Source of the DNA: Bigelowiella natans CCMP2755
Lineage: Eukaryota; Cercozoa; Chlorarachniophyceae
Assembly (NCBI GenBank): GCA_000320545.1
Contig: ADNK01000514.1
Span: forward strand, 1-34,688
Direction of reading: 5' to 3'
Length of the DNA: 34,688 bases
The position numbers and the translations under genes were made by a program. The notes under the pieces were generated by a model, which was given only the letters and a program-made list of their open reading frames with translations, did not search any database and was not told where the DNA came from. The number at the start of each line of letters is the position of its first letter. The stretch's first letter is position 1. Below, piece by piece: positions 12,852-21,700 of this stretch.

Positions 12852-13286
12852 TAAAATACGCGGAGGAATATATTACCTTGTTTGTCGGCCCTAGGTCTTT
12901 GCCAGCAAGTTCCGGCGGTAACCTAGACCCCGGACCCCTGGGTATTATTTATTCATAAAATGGTTCATCTTCTCCCTTCTTCACGTGATAGATAACTCAT
13001 CATCATCATCATCTAACCTGATCGAAGCTATTGGGGATGAGATGGCGAGCGGAGGAGAGGTAGAAGAGGGCACCAAGATAGTTGCGGCGAGAAGAAGCGA
13101 GAGGAAAAAGAGACCAGCAGCAGCCAAGACTGCTACTACGGTCAGCTGCCTCTTCCGCCAACAACCGGATACCCCGCCACGGCCCGCCCGGTCAAAGAGA
13201 TGAAATGAAGAATCAGCACGCGAATCTACAGGAGAAGCAGTGGCCCACCAGGGCGACGATCGTCCACCGCAGAGGAGTCCGTTCAT
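10442..13286 (-). CDS. Membrane-anchored protein with PH-like domain, function unknown
   Basis: Exons in minus-strand order: 13286-13018, 12937-12877, 12657-12536, 12296-12245, 12067-12010, 11927-11803, 11539-11486, 11400-11291, 10987-10877, 10559-10442. All phases agree, giving 359 residues. The exon at 12296-12245 is placed by phase only and is the weakest. A hydrophobic helix at about residues 49-72, preceded by WRKRQ, looks like a signal anchor. About residues 169-320 form a PH-like fold: it opens with ATLEEGIVALRHGHYSYG, continues through ATYVRMTPDGEAIVWC and FQYIRLENIMFILKG, and closes with DHLCLSIVSKQNELLELQF and the helix EEMRDLWAEALRDSLW, whose Trp is the PH hallmark. The layout resembles the PH domains of PLC or plant PRAF proteins, which bind phosphoinositides. 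Nothing else identifies its role. A segment rich in Lys and hydrophobics (SKMVVGIFKGVETSLKTKV) may be an amphipathic helix. Confidence 0.7.
11023..11160. repeat. (GTA)n and (GTGC)n-type microsatellites in an intron of the PH-like gene
   Basis: GTA triplets at about 11023-11049 and a CGTG/TGCG tetranucleotide-like run at about 11115-11160, both between exons 11291 and 10987. Confidence 0.85.
12777..12846. repeat. (CA)n-(TA)n microsatellite in intron
   Basis: A short CA run followed by an alternating TA tract of about 55 bp. It lies between exons 12937-12877 and 12657-12536 of the PH-like gene. Confidence 0.9.
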
Positions 13287-14680
13287 AACGGTTTTATTTT
13301 TGAGCTTCTGGTTGTCGGCGGGATCAGAGAAGGGGGATCGTATCGACTGTCAAAGACTGGGGTTCTTCTACACACTACAGGAGCTATATTTAGACATAAA
13401 ATATAAGATATTATACGGTACTTTGTCACTATCAATAGGGCGATCTGGATCGGACGGTACTCTGGTTGAGATGCTAACAGACATTTGCAAGTGAATGATC
13501 TAGGTGTTTCCCCCGTAGGAAAAAACTCTCTCCAGACGTTTCAGACGATTGTTTTAGTTTCTTTCTGTCTTTCTTCTTTCCACTTTCCAACACTCATTTC
13601 CTTCCTTCTTTGTGAGTGCACGTGGTCACTGCTTCCGTGCACCATTGCACTTTGGTGCTGTGCCCACGTGCATTCATTCATTCATTGCATCACATTGCGT
13701 GGCTTCTCATGATCAATGTCCCGCTGTTTCAGACACGAACAAATGAATCGATGAAAGGACAGAAAGAGGCACCTGCTGCCGATCCAGCTCCAGCTGCGCT
13801 GCCTGCAAGTCGTGCAGCGAGAAGGCCGGCAAGGGTATCTTCTGCTGTGCTTGCTGTCCTCAAGAACTGCAAGGACGATGTTTCTCCTTGGGGCGGCCAT
13901 TGGACGCGTTGCACAGCTGGTCTAGTGGTGCTAGCTTGTTGGCTCATTCGACAGCTTCGTTCATGCATCGCGGGGACAAACTAGTGCGTGAAGCCAATGC
14001 CACGCTAGCACGTTCACCATTTCCGGGTTTGCATGAATGTTGAAAAGTGTGGTCGTTTCATCGCATCCGTCTCTGTGTGCCAGCATGCAACGTTTGCAAC
14101 ACCACAAAAAACGTGGCGATTCAATCTGCTCTGCTGCGCATGCTCTTGACTGACCAAACAAACAATCAATGCAATCTTCGACAGGAACAATGACACCAAG
14201 AAGCTCCAGAGCTGACCAAGCTAGCAAGCTCTCCAGCGTGGCTAGCTACGCTAGCTGCCAAGGAGCACATGCTAGCATGCCAACACGCTGCTCGCTTGCG
14301 CGCGTGCGTTGCTAGTTGCTAGCTAGCTCTAGAGCTAGGTCTACATGGGTCGCGGGCGTGGCGCAACAACGATGACAAAAATTGCTGACATTGATCAACA
14401 TGATGAAGCATGCAATCTAGCAATTCTGGAATAATAATTGCTAAACAAACAAACACAACGCTTTGACGCTGTGCTCGCCGCTTTCTAGCTTTGCACAGCT
14501 ACATTCTAGCATTCTAGCATTGCTAGATTGCTAGATTGGGATGCTCATTGAAAAAATTGTATTTGTTTCACCATGTCCGTTTCACAAGTGCCTGTCTAGC
14601 TGTGCTTGCTAGCTTGCCATGCTAGCATGAGTACCATCACAACATTGAGGTATCTGCGCTCCAATGATCCACATAAATGT

Positions 14681-14719
<39 letters not shown>

Positions 14720-15200
14720 ATCTAGATGTGCATACATGTATAAGATTGTATACAGGTGTAAACAAATACATATGCAGGGTGTTCGTGTACGTGTCTTCGA
14801 GCATGTATTCACATGTATCTGCATTATCTTGAGATCGTGCAGTGATATTCAAATTTACAGATTTACAAGCGATCGATGCTCAGCTTGCTTGAGTCGCATC
14901 AGAGGGCTAGTATGATGCTTGCTCAAGACAGGCGTGAAATGATCGGACTTGCTGCTTCAACCATTAGGTCTATACTTCCATCACCCTCTACTATGTAAGG
15001 CGAATAACTTATCAATTATCTATGCGGAGCTTCGAATTTAGTGTACATGTACGTTACGAGAGTTGGAATGAAATTTCCACAGCTGCTCTTGCTTGGATCT
15101 CACCATGGGCCAGCTTGTGACGACTAAAACCTCGATGGATATCGATCCAAGCTCAGATATGCTTACTCCCGTGCGATATATGCTCCTGTTGCCGCCAGAA
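13287..15200. other. Intergenic region with CTAG-rich and repeat-like DNA
   Basis: About 1.9 kb lie between the start of the PH-like gene and the 3' UTR of the peroxidase gene. Open frames such as the one at 13616-13984 show no family motif and no intron-phase support, so I do not call them genes. From about 14220 to 14630 the sequence is packed with GCTAGC, TCTAGA and CATGCTAGCATG words. A (GT)n run of about 34 bp sits at 14684-14717. Confidence 0.7.
14224..14630. repeat. CTAG-palindrome cluster 1
   Basis: Dense GCTAGC/CTAGCTAG words include two exact copies of the 12-bp palindrome CATGCTAGCATG at 14268-14279 and 14618-14629. The same palindrome recurs in the other intergenic blocks of this window. 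Confidence 0.8.
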
Positions 15201-15214
15201 TGTGGCAGCGCCAT

Positions 15215-15270
15215 TCCTCCAGCTTCTCATGTCCCCCTGCGGGGGTTTATATGCTAAGCCATCATAGGTA
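15215..15270 (-). promoter_or_regulatory. Candidate SECIS element of the glutathione peroxidase mRNA
   Basis: On the minus strand, about 255 nt after the stop codon, the sequence reads ATGAT, then GGCTTAGCAT, then ATAAA, then a CCCCC-GCA-GGGGG mini-hairpin, then AC, ATGAGAAGCT and GGAG. GGCTTAGCAT pairs with ATGAGAAGCT apart from a central A-G/G-A mismatch pair. This gives the quartet TGA/GA, an AAA in the apical bulge 13 nt after TGA, and the extra apical stem typical of form-2 SECIS hairpins. The lower helix is weak by eye. It would recruit SBP2 and the Sec-tRNA elongation factor so that TGA 16539-16541 is read as selenocysteine. Confidence 0.65.
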
Positions 15271-15522
15271 GTAACATCCAATTCGCACAGACTCACTATA
15301 ATTGATAGGTCGATTCATCTCTACATGAGAGGATGATAAGGCGTATAACCCAAGACTTCATTAGTTGAATTCCACGACGACAATCATCATCATAGATCCT
15401 TTTCGTTTGGTAAACCAAGACATATATGCATTGATATTATTGAGGTTTTCGAAGGCGCCTTAAGCTTTGAGAAGAGTTGCCACATCACCTTCGAGGTCAA
15501 GCGGTGCTTTCATTCCTGATAA

Positions 15523-15690
15523 TTAGGGTAAAGAAATGGTTTGAGGGAAAAATAGTGCAGATGATTCTGGAATTGGGGGGAGATTCTGCTGCAGTGTACC
15601 GTCGTAGCGAGTTAAAGTCTTTCCTTCCTGTGAAAAGGGAGCAGTCAGTCCCCAGGATCAAATCGTACGAGGAGAAAAATGTGAAAATCA

Positions 15691-15729
<39 letters not shown>

Positions 15730-17098
15730 GGGGGGGGATGATATAGAATGTGTATCATGGTATGGATACATACTATTCTGATTATATATATACATATGTT
15801 ACTATTCTGATTATATATATATACATATATAAAACATATAATGTGTTTCGGCGACCTTGTCCACAAGAAACTTAGTAGCGAAGTTCCACATGATGTCACC
15901 TCCATCTCCCTTCAGTAACTTGTATACTGGGGAAGTTTGAGCACCGTTTACATCAATCTGCAACAAAAAACCGACAAGAATAAGGCAGGAGAGCAAATGC
16001 TACGAAGCAATGCTGTGGTTACAATATCATTATCATCATCATCATCATCATCATCACTGTCATCATTATCATCATAGCAGCTAAGCACCTTTTCCATCAT
16101 TGGAAATTGTACTCCGTATCCATTGACGAACTGTCTGATTTCAGACGGCGATCCAGGTTCTTGGGAACCTATCATTTTGATAATAAGAAGCGAGAAAATG
16201 AACGGACGAAATAAGTGAATTCGTTTGGTCAAGATCAGCAAGAACTTTCTGCTTCATCATCATGTCATGTCTGCGCTCCCAAATCACGACATCATAATGT
16301 ACCAAATTGATTAGATGGAAAGGCCAGAATTTCAAGGCCTTGGTCCTATAGAGAATAATCGCAGATCATAATGATGCAGCTATTATTCGTCTTATACTTT
16401 TCCCACCTTGTACTTCTCGTAAAGTGTCACAAGCTGTTTGTAGTTATTATCGGTCATACCTGTTGGTGGAAAAAGGACGTATAATAAGACGAAAATAACA
16501 TGTTGAAAGGGACGCAGGCAGTAGGAGCTAGTCGCACCTCATTTGGATGCCACATTTGTAATGAGAACAGTTTTGCCCTTCAGAGAATCGAACGAAAAAT
16601 CAGCGCCCTCCAGAGTCTTTGTCTTCAGCCCATAAAATTCCATCGGGGAAATATATCTGTAAGAATATATTACAGGTAAATGTTAGTTTCGATCGCTCAT
16701 CAACCACAATGGCCGTACACTACTTCCTACCTTGGTTTAGAACTCATTCCGAGCTTCTCCATGACACCGTCAAAAAATCCTTGTGCACAAACTTTTCTAC
16801 GAGAAGAAGCGTGAGTGGAAAGCATTCCTACTCCAGCAACTGGTGCAAACCTAGAAATAAGGTTCGTCACAACGTTGAAAGGATGAAGTTCTTTCTTATT
16901 TCACCGTGACTGCACGACCGGTGCTGCATGAGCCGCACTGCGCATAGCAAGTGGAGCATTGAGGCTAGCAGCGTTATCGCTTCGACCAAACGCGAATGTA
17001 AGCACACAACATGCGGCAGCTGAAATAGCAAGGACAAAGATAGCGGAAGATCCGCCACGCCGAGACCGACGAGACGTCAACAAAGGTGCCACAGCCAT
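15523..17098 (-). CDS. GPX: Selenocysteine-containing glutathione peroxidase, probably plastid-targeted
   Basis: Eight exons in minus-strand order: 17098-16905, 16850-16731, 16656-16538, 16459-16407, 16345-16303, 16168-16089, 15957-15856, 15627-15523. All phases agree (271 residues). It reduces hydrogen and lipid peroxides with thiols. The catalytic tetrad is complete: Sec144 encoded by TGA at 16539-16541 (NVASK-Sec-G), Gln175 in FPSNQFG, and Trp227-Asn228 in MWNFATKFLVDK. Further GPx signatures are GMTDNNYKQLVTLYEKYK, QEPGS and EKIDVNGAQTSPVYKLLKG. In FPSNQF a Ser replaces the usual Cys. The first 100 residues are a leader: a hydrophobic signal-like stretch (AIFVLAISAAACCVLTFAFG), then a long basic, Ala/Ser-rich segment without acids, as in transit peptides of complex plastids. 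The last intron donor is the weak GTCGCC, but the join restores FLVDKEGK exactly. MsrA, the next gene on the same strand, also has a Sec codon. Confidence 0.92.
16539..16541 (-). other. In-frame TGA read as selenocysteine (GPx)
   Basis: The TGA sits exactly at the catalytic position of the GPx motif, VASK-U-G, two bases before an exon end. The following exon continues the family sequence in the same frame, so the TGA is not the end of the protein. Confidence 0.9.
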
Positions 17099-18777
17099 TC
17101 TTGTGGAAAGTGGTTCTAATCGCTGATTTTTCAAAGCGACAGAGATTTTGGCCGAAAAATCGGTGAAATTGCACCCATTCTGGAAGAATATGCAGGTCGA
17201 ATCCAAACGATGCGGCCCGTTTGCAACTTCTTCCAAGCACTTGTCTGCATCTGCAGCAACAAAACTAGAAATGGACCTGAATCTGCAGAACAGAGCAACA
17301 GAATGATGGTTGCAGCAATGGGCTCTGATGTTGCCCAAGAACATCCTGACTTTGTTGCCACTCCAAAACCACGAGCACTCTTCAAGTGCCTCAAAATCCA
17401 CAGAACTTCCCCCCCTCCTGTTGCTTGGTTTTCTTCCTTGGAGTGCAACCAAGCGTCAAAAACACTTCACTCACTCGTTCACTCGTTCGTTCATTTGTCA
17501 ACAGTTCAGCTGTTGGAACGTGAACAATGAATCTTGTGGCCCCAGCTAGCCAGTGAGCGGCGTTGCAGGAGCGACCACTTCGATGTCGAGGGCTGCACGC
17601 ACAGTGAACGCTCCAGAGCTGCACGAGGAAAAACGTCAGTCTCAGCGGCGGAAGTGGGCAGCCAATTGAGGTTCAACCTCCATTGGCAAAACAAACTTTT
17701 GACTGACACGAATCCTTGCTGGCCTGCCTCGTTCCCAGCTGGCCGGGTCACGCGTCAACAGACGTCAGGAACGTCGAGGCTGAGGTCCTCGTGTGTGGCC
17801 TGCAAGCGACATCACACACTCACACTCTGGCACTCCACGCACGGGCGATTTGAAAAATGGTGAGAGGACAAGACTGGCAGAGTTCAATTTCACTTTTGAG
17901 TTTCCACGTTGAACTTGTTGTCAGCGTCAATTCAGGTGAACACATGGGTCCGCAATTTTGTCAGTCCACCGGTCTCTGAGTGTGCGCGAGAGCTAGAGAG
18001 AGTGAAAATTGCACAAAAATCGACACGCACAATGCTGGAATGAGAGGACGTGCGGGCGTTGCAACTTGGCGATCGCAATCGTCCCATGTGATCGATGTCA
18101 CCAGTCTGTGTGCCCACCTAGCTAGCTAGCCACGTTGTCACGCCCATGTGTGTCCATCGCTTTCACGTCAGGCAATCGAGTGCGACACGGCAAAAACTGT
18201 CGTCAAAACCACCCCGTCTGGTGTGGAAGCTCGACTCCTCGATTCGTCACACCACACAAGACTTTGTGTCCGTGGAGAAAGTTCTTACGGTGTCAGTGTG
18301 GTGCACAAACGTGAGCACTGTTGCAATGTTCAATTTTGTTCTCCAGTTCTGCATGCGATGCGCACACTCAACACGCAGTCAAGTGTGGCTGAACAGACGA
18401 ACGCGTTCGTTATGCGCACGTTGCACACAAGTTGTCTGCATCCACATGGACTAAACGTGCAGGCACATTGCCACCATTGCCACAGCATGACAGCTACATC
18501 AGGATGACAATTGAAGAAATTTGGTTCATTCATTGCATCTGTCCCACATGCTAGCATGGGTGTACACACAGATGTTACATTTGCAAGGAAGCATGCGATC
18601 GAGCGAGCGAGTATGTTGTGTTTTGTGCTTCATCATCATTATTGATTTGGAACCATGGCCCGTGCATGCACTGTCTACAGATTTTTTGGTTCCATCTGGA
18701 TGATCTGGATCCATGACTTGGACTACGTCCAGCCTTTTGTGACGTTGAAGAATGTCGAAGTGCTTTCCCGTCAATCA
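17099..18777. other. Intergenic region, no gene recognised
   Basis: About 1.7 kb between the peroxidase start and the 3' UTR of MsrA. Several open frames of 60-120 codons exist on both strands, but none shows a domain, a convincing start or a consistent splice pattern. The sequence is rich in CAC/GTG words; it contains a CTAGCTAGCTAG run near 18119-18130, one CATGCTAGCATG palindrome at 18547-18558 and a dispersed-repeat copy at about 18496-18543. The GPx promoter should be near its left end. Confidence 0.6.
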
Positions 18778-18833
18778 GCAACATCGATTCACGCAAGTAT
18801 ATGCGGATTTATCCGACATTGCATCAATGTAGC
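18778..18833 (-). promoter_or_regulatory. Candidate SECIS element of the MsrA mRNA
   Basis: It begins about 52 nt after the MsrA stop on the minus strand. A lower helix GCTACAT/ATGTTGC (six of seven pairs) leads to TGAT on the 5' side and GTGAATCG on the 3' side, giving the TGA/GA quartet. The upper helix starts GCAA/TTGC and is imperfect. The apical AAA lies 13 nt after the TGA, and the run there (GGATAAATCC) resembles that of the GPx element (ATATAAACCC). The upper helix is less regular than usual, so this is less certain than the GPx element. Confidence 0.5.
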
Positions 18834-18884
18834 ACCCTGTCATTCCAATGTCTCCGAAGGCTAAATCAATTGGGCTGAATCACT

Positions 18885-19442
18885 TTAGGCACGACCAGCC
18901 TTTTCGAAGTACTTCTGATGATACTCTTCAGCGTAGTAGAAATCCCCTAGAGGGGCTATTTCCGTGTAAACTTTTCCATCTCTTTTACCTCTTTTTTCAA
19001 GCTCAGCTACTTTCTTAGCAAGGACTTCTTTTTGTTCCTCGTTCTGATACCATGCTCCTGACATGTACTGCCTGCAGTATGGCTTCGAGCGAAACGAATG
19101 CTCCGAGAAGAAAATGTCTACAATTTTGCTGTAGCTAACCTTAGCTGGATCAAAGGTGATTTGAATAACTTCTGTATGATCTCCGAGCGAATGATAAGTC
19201 GGATTCTTCTTCTTCCCTCCCGCATAACCAACGCGCGTACTCAGAACGCCGGGAACGTTCTTAGGCGCGAAGGTAACTTCTGGCCCCCAAAATCAGCCCA
19301 TACCGAAGGTTGCAGTGTTGGCCGGGGTTTCCATCAGCGGACATTTCGTCGCTTTCTTCTCAAGCTTGGATCCCATGAGAATGAGATTTGTGGCGAATGG
19401 ATTCTGGTAACCTGTTCCTTTCAGAGGCACAGCACGAGTGGT
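18885..19442 (-). CDS. MSRA: Selenocysteine-containing peptide methionine sulfoxide reductase A (5' end unresolved)
   Basis: A single long exon runs from a CAG acceptor at 19443 to the TAA at 18885-18887. MsrA reduces methionine-S-sulfoxide in proteins. The active-site motif reads GMG-U-FWGPE, with TGA at 19293-19295 in place of the usual Cys codon (GCFWG). Downstream are PGVLSTRVGYAGG, NPTYHSLGDHTEVIQITFDP with the catalytic Asp/Tyr region, and EEYHQKYF near the C-terminus. The common HDPT...GTQYRS segment is replaced by EHSFRSKPYCRQYMSGAWY, with a Cys that could resolve the selenenic acid. An in-frame ATG at 19374-19376 would give 163 residues with Sec at 28. The frame stays open upstream to 19442 (ATNLIL and other plausible sequence), so a first exon nearer 19500-19720 is likely. 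The gene is divergent from GH16. Confidence 0.88.
19293..19295 (-). other. In-frame TGA read as selenocysteine (MsrA)
   Basis: The TGA replaces the nucleophilic Cys in the GCFWG motif. The frame continues for another 135 codons of clear MsrA sequence, so it is neither a stop nor a sign of a pseudogene. Confidence 0.88.
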
Positions 19443-19724
19443 CTGTGCAAAAAAACCCGCAAGCACGATTTTTCGTTCAAGATTCCGGTTAATTTCGTCA
19501 TTGTGACATATAATTATTGCTGTCGCATGTGATAAACACAGAACTTCCTTTGGCGAAGGTAAAGGAAGCAGAAGGGAGAGTGGTGGTCAACAAGGCGCTT
19601 TTGCCTAAAACTGGCTTGACGTCCGGTGGTCTATTTTTAGAGCATTTGACTGAGAAGTGCGAGTTTCCACTTTCCTGCTGCCGAAAAATTAGACGCGATT
19701 CCATCGCCAGTATACCCAACAACA
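19443..19724. promoter_or_regulatory. Divergent region between MsrA and GH16
   Basis: Less than 300 bp separate the MsrA exon from the GH16 start. It must hold both promoters and probably a short first exon of MsrA on the minus strand. An open minus-strand frame runs to 19498 and includes a hydrophobic stretch near 19710, but I could not find a donor that matches the MsrA phase. Confidence 0.4.
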
Positions 19725-20758
19725 ATGGAGCCGACGTTACGAGTAGCATTGCTGTTGTTCGTGGGCGCAATACGCACCGTGGGAGGATCAAGCTCATGGT
19801 GTGAGAATCTTGATGAGGGATATAAAATGGAATGGGAGGATGATTTTCGAGCAACTACCCTCGATTGGAGCAAGTGGTCCGTGGTATGCTCGAATGAAAC
19901 CCAACAAGGATGCGAGTCACTCCCATTCGGTACGCATGTTCCTTCAAATGGAGCGGAATGCCGATCGGCCCTCTGCGTTCCAGGTTTGTTTTTGGAATAT
20001 TCTAATATCTTTTTCCCTAAAAGAGATTTTATGAATCAGAAAATGTGATATTGGATGGAGAATACCTTACACTACTCTCAAAGCGTGTGTCACCAAACTC
20101 GGAAAGTTGGACAACAGGGGCTGTGAAAACTGTCAACAAAGCTTCATGGAGTACAGACAATGGTACTTTTCGAGTTTGTATTTCTGCCAGCCTACCTGGA
20201 TTCTCTTCTGAGGAAGGAAAAGCACAAGGTAAAATTATATTCAGATATTATCATCATTGGTAATGGCTTACCTCATCATGTTCGTGTTACAATATTTCGT
20301 GCTTCTAAGGTATTTGGCCAGCCCATTGGATGATGCCTGAAGATAAGAGCTGCGATCCCGACGAGGGAGAAATGGATATCATGGAAATGATTAATGGAGA
20401 GGGAATCTCCTACTCTACATACCATTGGCAAGATAACTGGCCAAATGTAACATGTGCTTACCCAAAAGGCCACCAACATATATATGGAAGCAAAAAATTG
20501 AAAAAGAATTGGAGTCAGGAATTTCATGAGTTTGCTGTGGAGAGAGCGGCTACCCACATAGCATTCGCCGTTGATGGTGAGGTTATCATGAACTCGACTG
20601 CCACAGGACAGAATGTGCTTCTGTGGCCAAAACCATTCTACCTTATTTTGAATACAGCTGTGGGAGGACCATGGCCAGGAGAACCTAATGAAGAGACCAT
20701 CTCTCCAGTTGAACACAAGATCGACTATGTGAAGGTTTCACGGAAACAACTTGGCTAG
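19725..20758 (+). CDS. Secreted glycoside hydrolase family 16 (endo-beta-1,3-glucanase/laminarinase-like)
   Basis: Three exons, 19725-19983, 20040-20228 and 20310-20758, all in phase, give 298 residues. The first 21 residues are a signal peptide (MEPTLRVALLLFVGAIRTVGG). The mature enzyme begins with a GH16 fold (YKMEWEDDFRATTLDWSKW). The catalytic motif ExDxxE is present as EMDIME, with the nucleophile at about Glu170 and the acid/base at about Glu175. GIWPAHWMMP before it and FYLILNTAVGGPWPG after it are the conserved substrate-cleft strands. GH16 members of this type hydrolyse beta-1,3- or mixed-linkage glucans. In an alga the substrate could be storage laminarin/chrysolaminarin or cell-wall glucan; the sequence does not decide. 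Asn-x-Ser/Thr sites (NET, NST, NVT) suggest glycosylation in the secretory path. Confidence 0.93.
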
Positions 20759-21312
20759 TTGCGTGCCGCAACATATGATCGAACCCAATCCAACCAAACT
20801 CTGTGCCCTGCTTACGAACATGGGGACATAGCTGCATACGCAAGACGGAACCTTCCACATTCTTTCATAATAATGCAATGCTGCTTCACTGCATGTGACC
20901 AAGGTATATGAGCCAAAAAATCGGCATTGAATGAAATGTGCTCACACTACTGCAAATGCGACACTTTGAGCCTGCTCGTCACCCATGTGCGCTACGCGCG
21001 GTTTCAGGGCTGTGAGTCTCGCATGTCGTGACAGCACAAGTGCATGTCAAATTCACAAAAGTCTTTCATTTGTGCCATTGATGCTACATGCACAGCTCTC
21101 CACAGCTTCTCACATGTTCATGCACGTGCACATGCACACAGCACAACACGTACAAGCTAACAAATGCTGTGATCTCGATCCGCTTTGCATGCATGGGCAA
21201 CATCAGGATGACCATTGGAAAAACGTGATCATTTCATTGCATCTGTCTTATACAACGCAGCATGAAATCCATGTAGCAGCTGCTAGTTACACGCACGCGC
21301 ATGTCAAGTCAC

Positions 21313-21347
<35 letters not shown>

Positions 21348-21414
21348 CCGCCCTATTTGTGTGGCTCTACATGGCCAGGTGTGTAAGTAATCATATGAAA
21401 GAAAAGTAAACATT

Positions 21415-21464
<50 letters not shown>

Positions 21465-21700
21465 GCAAAAAAGCGTGCTATCGCAAGTTGAGATTTTCGG
21501 GACTGCATCCGTGACGTACATGTTTGTTCAACGCTTTTCCACAAAGTATCGCTGATCAATGCCTTTTGCTTAAAACGGTGTTGTCTTTCACATTACCATG
21601 GCACTATCTGTTGCTTTGATAGATCCAGGAGCACAGGCCCCCCTTACGCCTACGTGAAGCAAATGACAAATTTTTTTTGAAAAGGTTCAAGATGTATTAT
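20759..21700. other. Intergenic region with microsatellites and dispersed repeat
   Basis: About 0.9 kb lie between the convergent GH16 and TPM genes. It contains GCAC/CATG-rich DNA at 20960-21300, one dispersed-repeat copy at about 21200-21247, a (CA)n run at 21314-21345 and a (TA)n run at 21418-21460. No coding potential is recognised. Confidence 0.65.

Noticed and set aside
13616-13984. Plus-strand 122-codon ORF
   Set aside because: No motif, skewed composition, and it lies in repeat-like intergenic DNA.
17131-17863. Overlapping ORFs on both strands between GPx and MsrA
   Set aside because: Several frames are open by composition only; none has a family motif or consistent splicing.
18885-19442. 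MsrA as a pseudogene with a nonsense mutation
   Set aside because: The only TGA is at the exact catalytic Cys position, the rest of the frame is intact, and a SECIS-like hairpin follows.
20276-20716. Minus-strand 146-codon ORF across GH16 exon 3
   Set aside because: Antisense shadow of an exon with intact GH16 catalytic motif.
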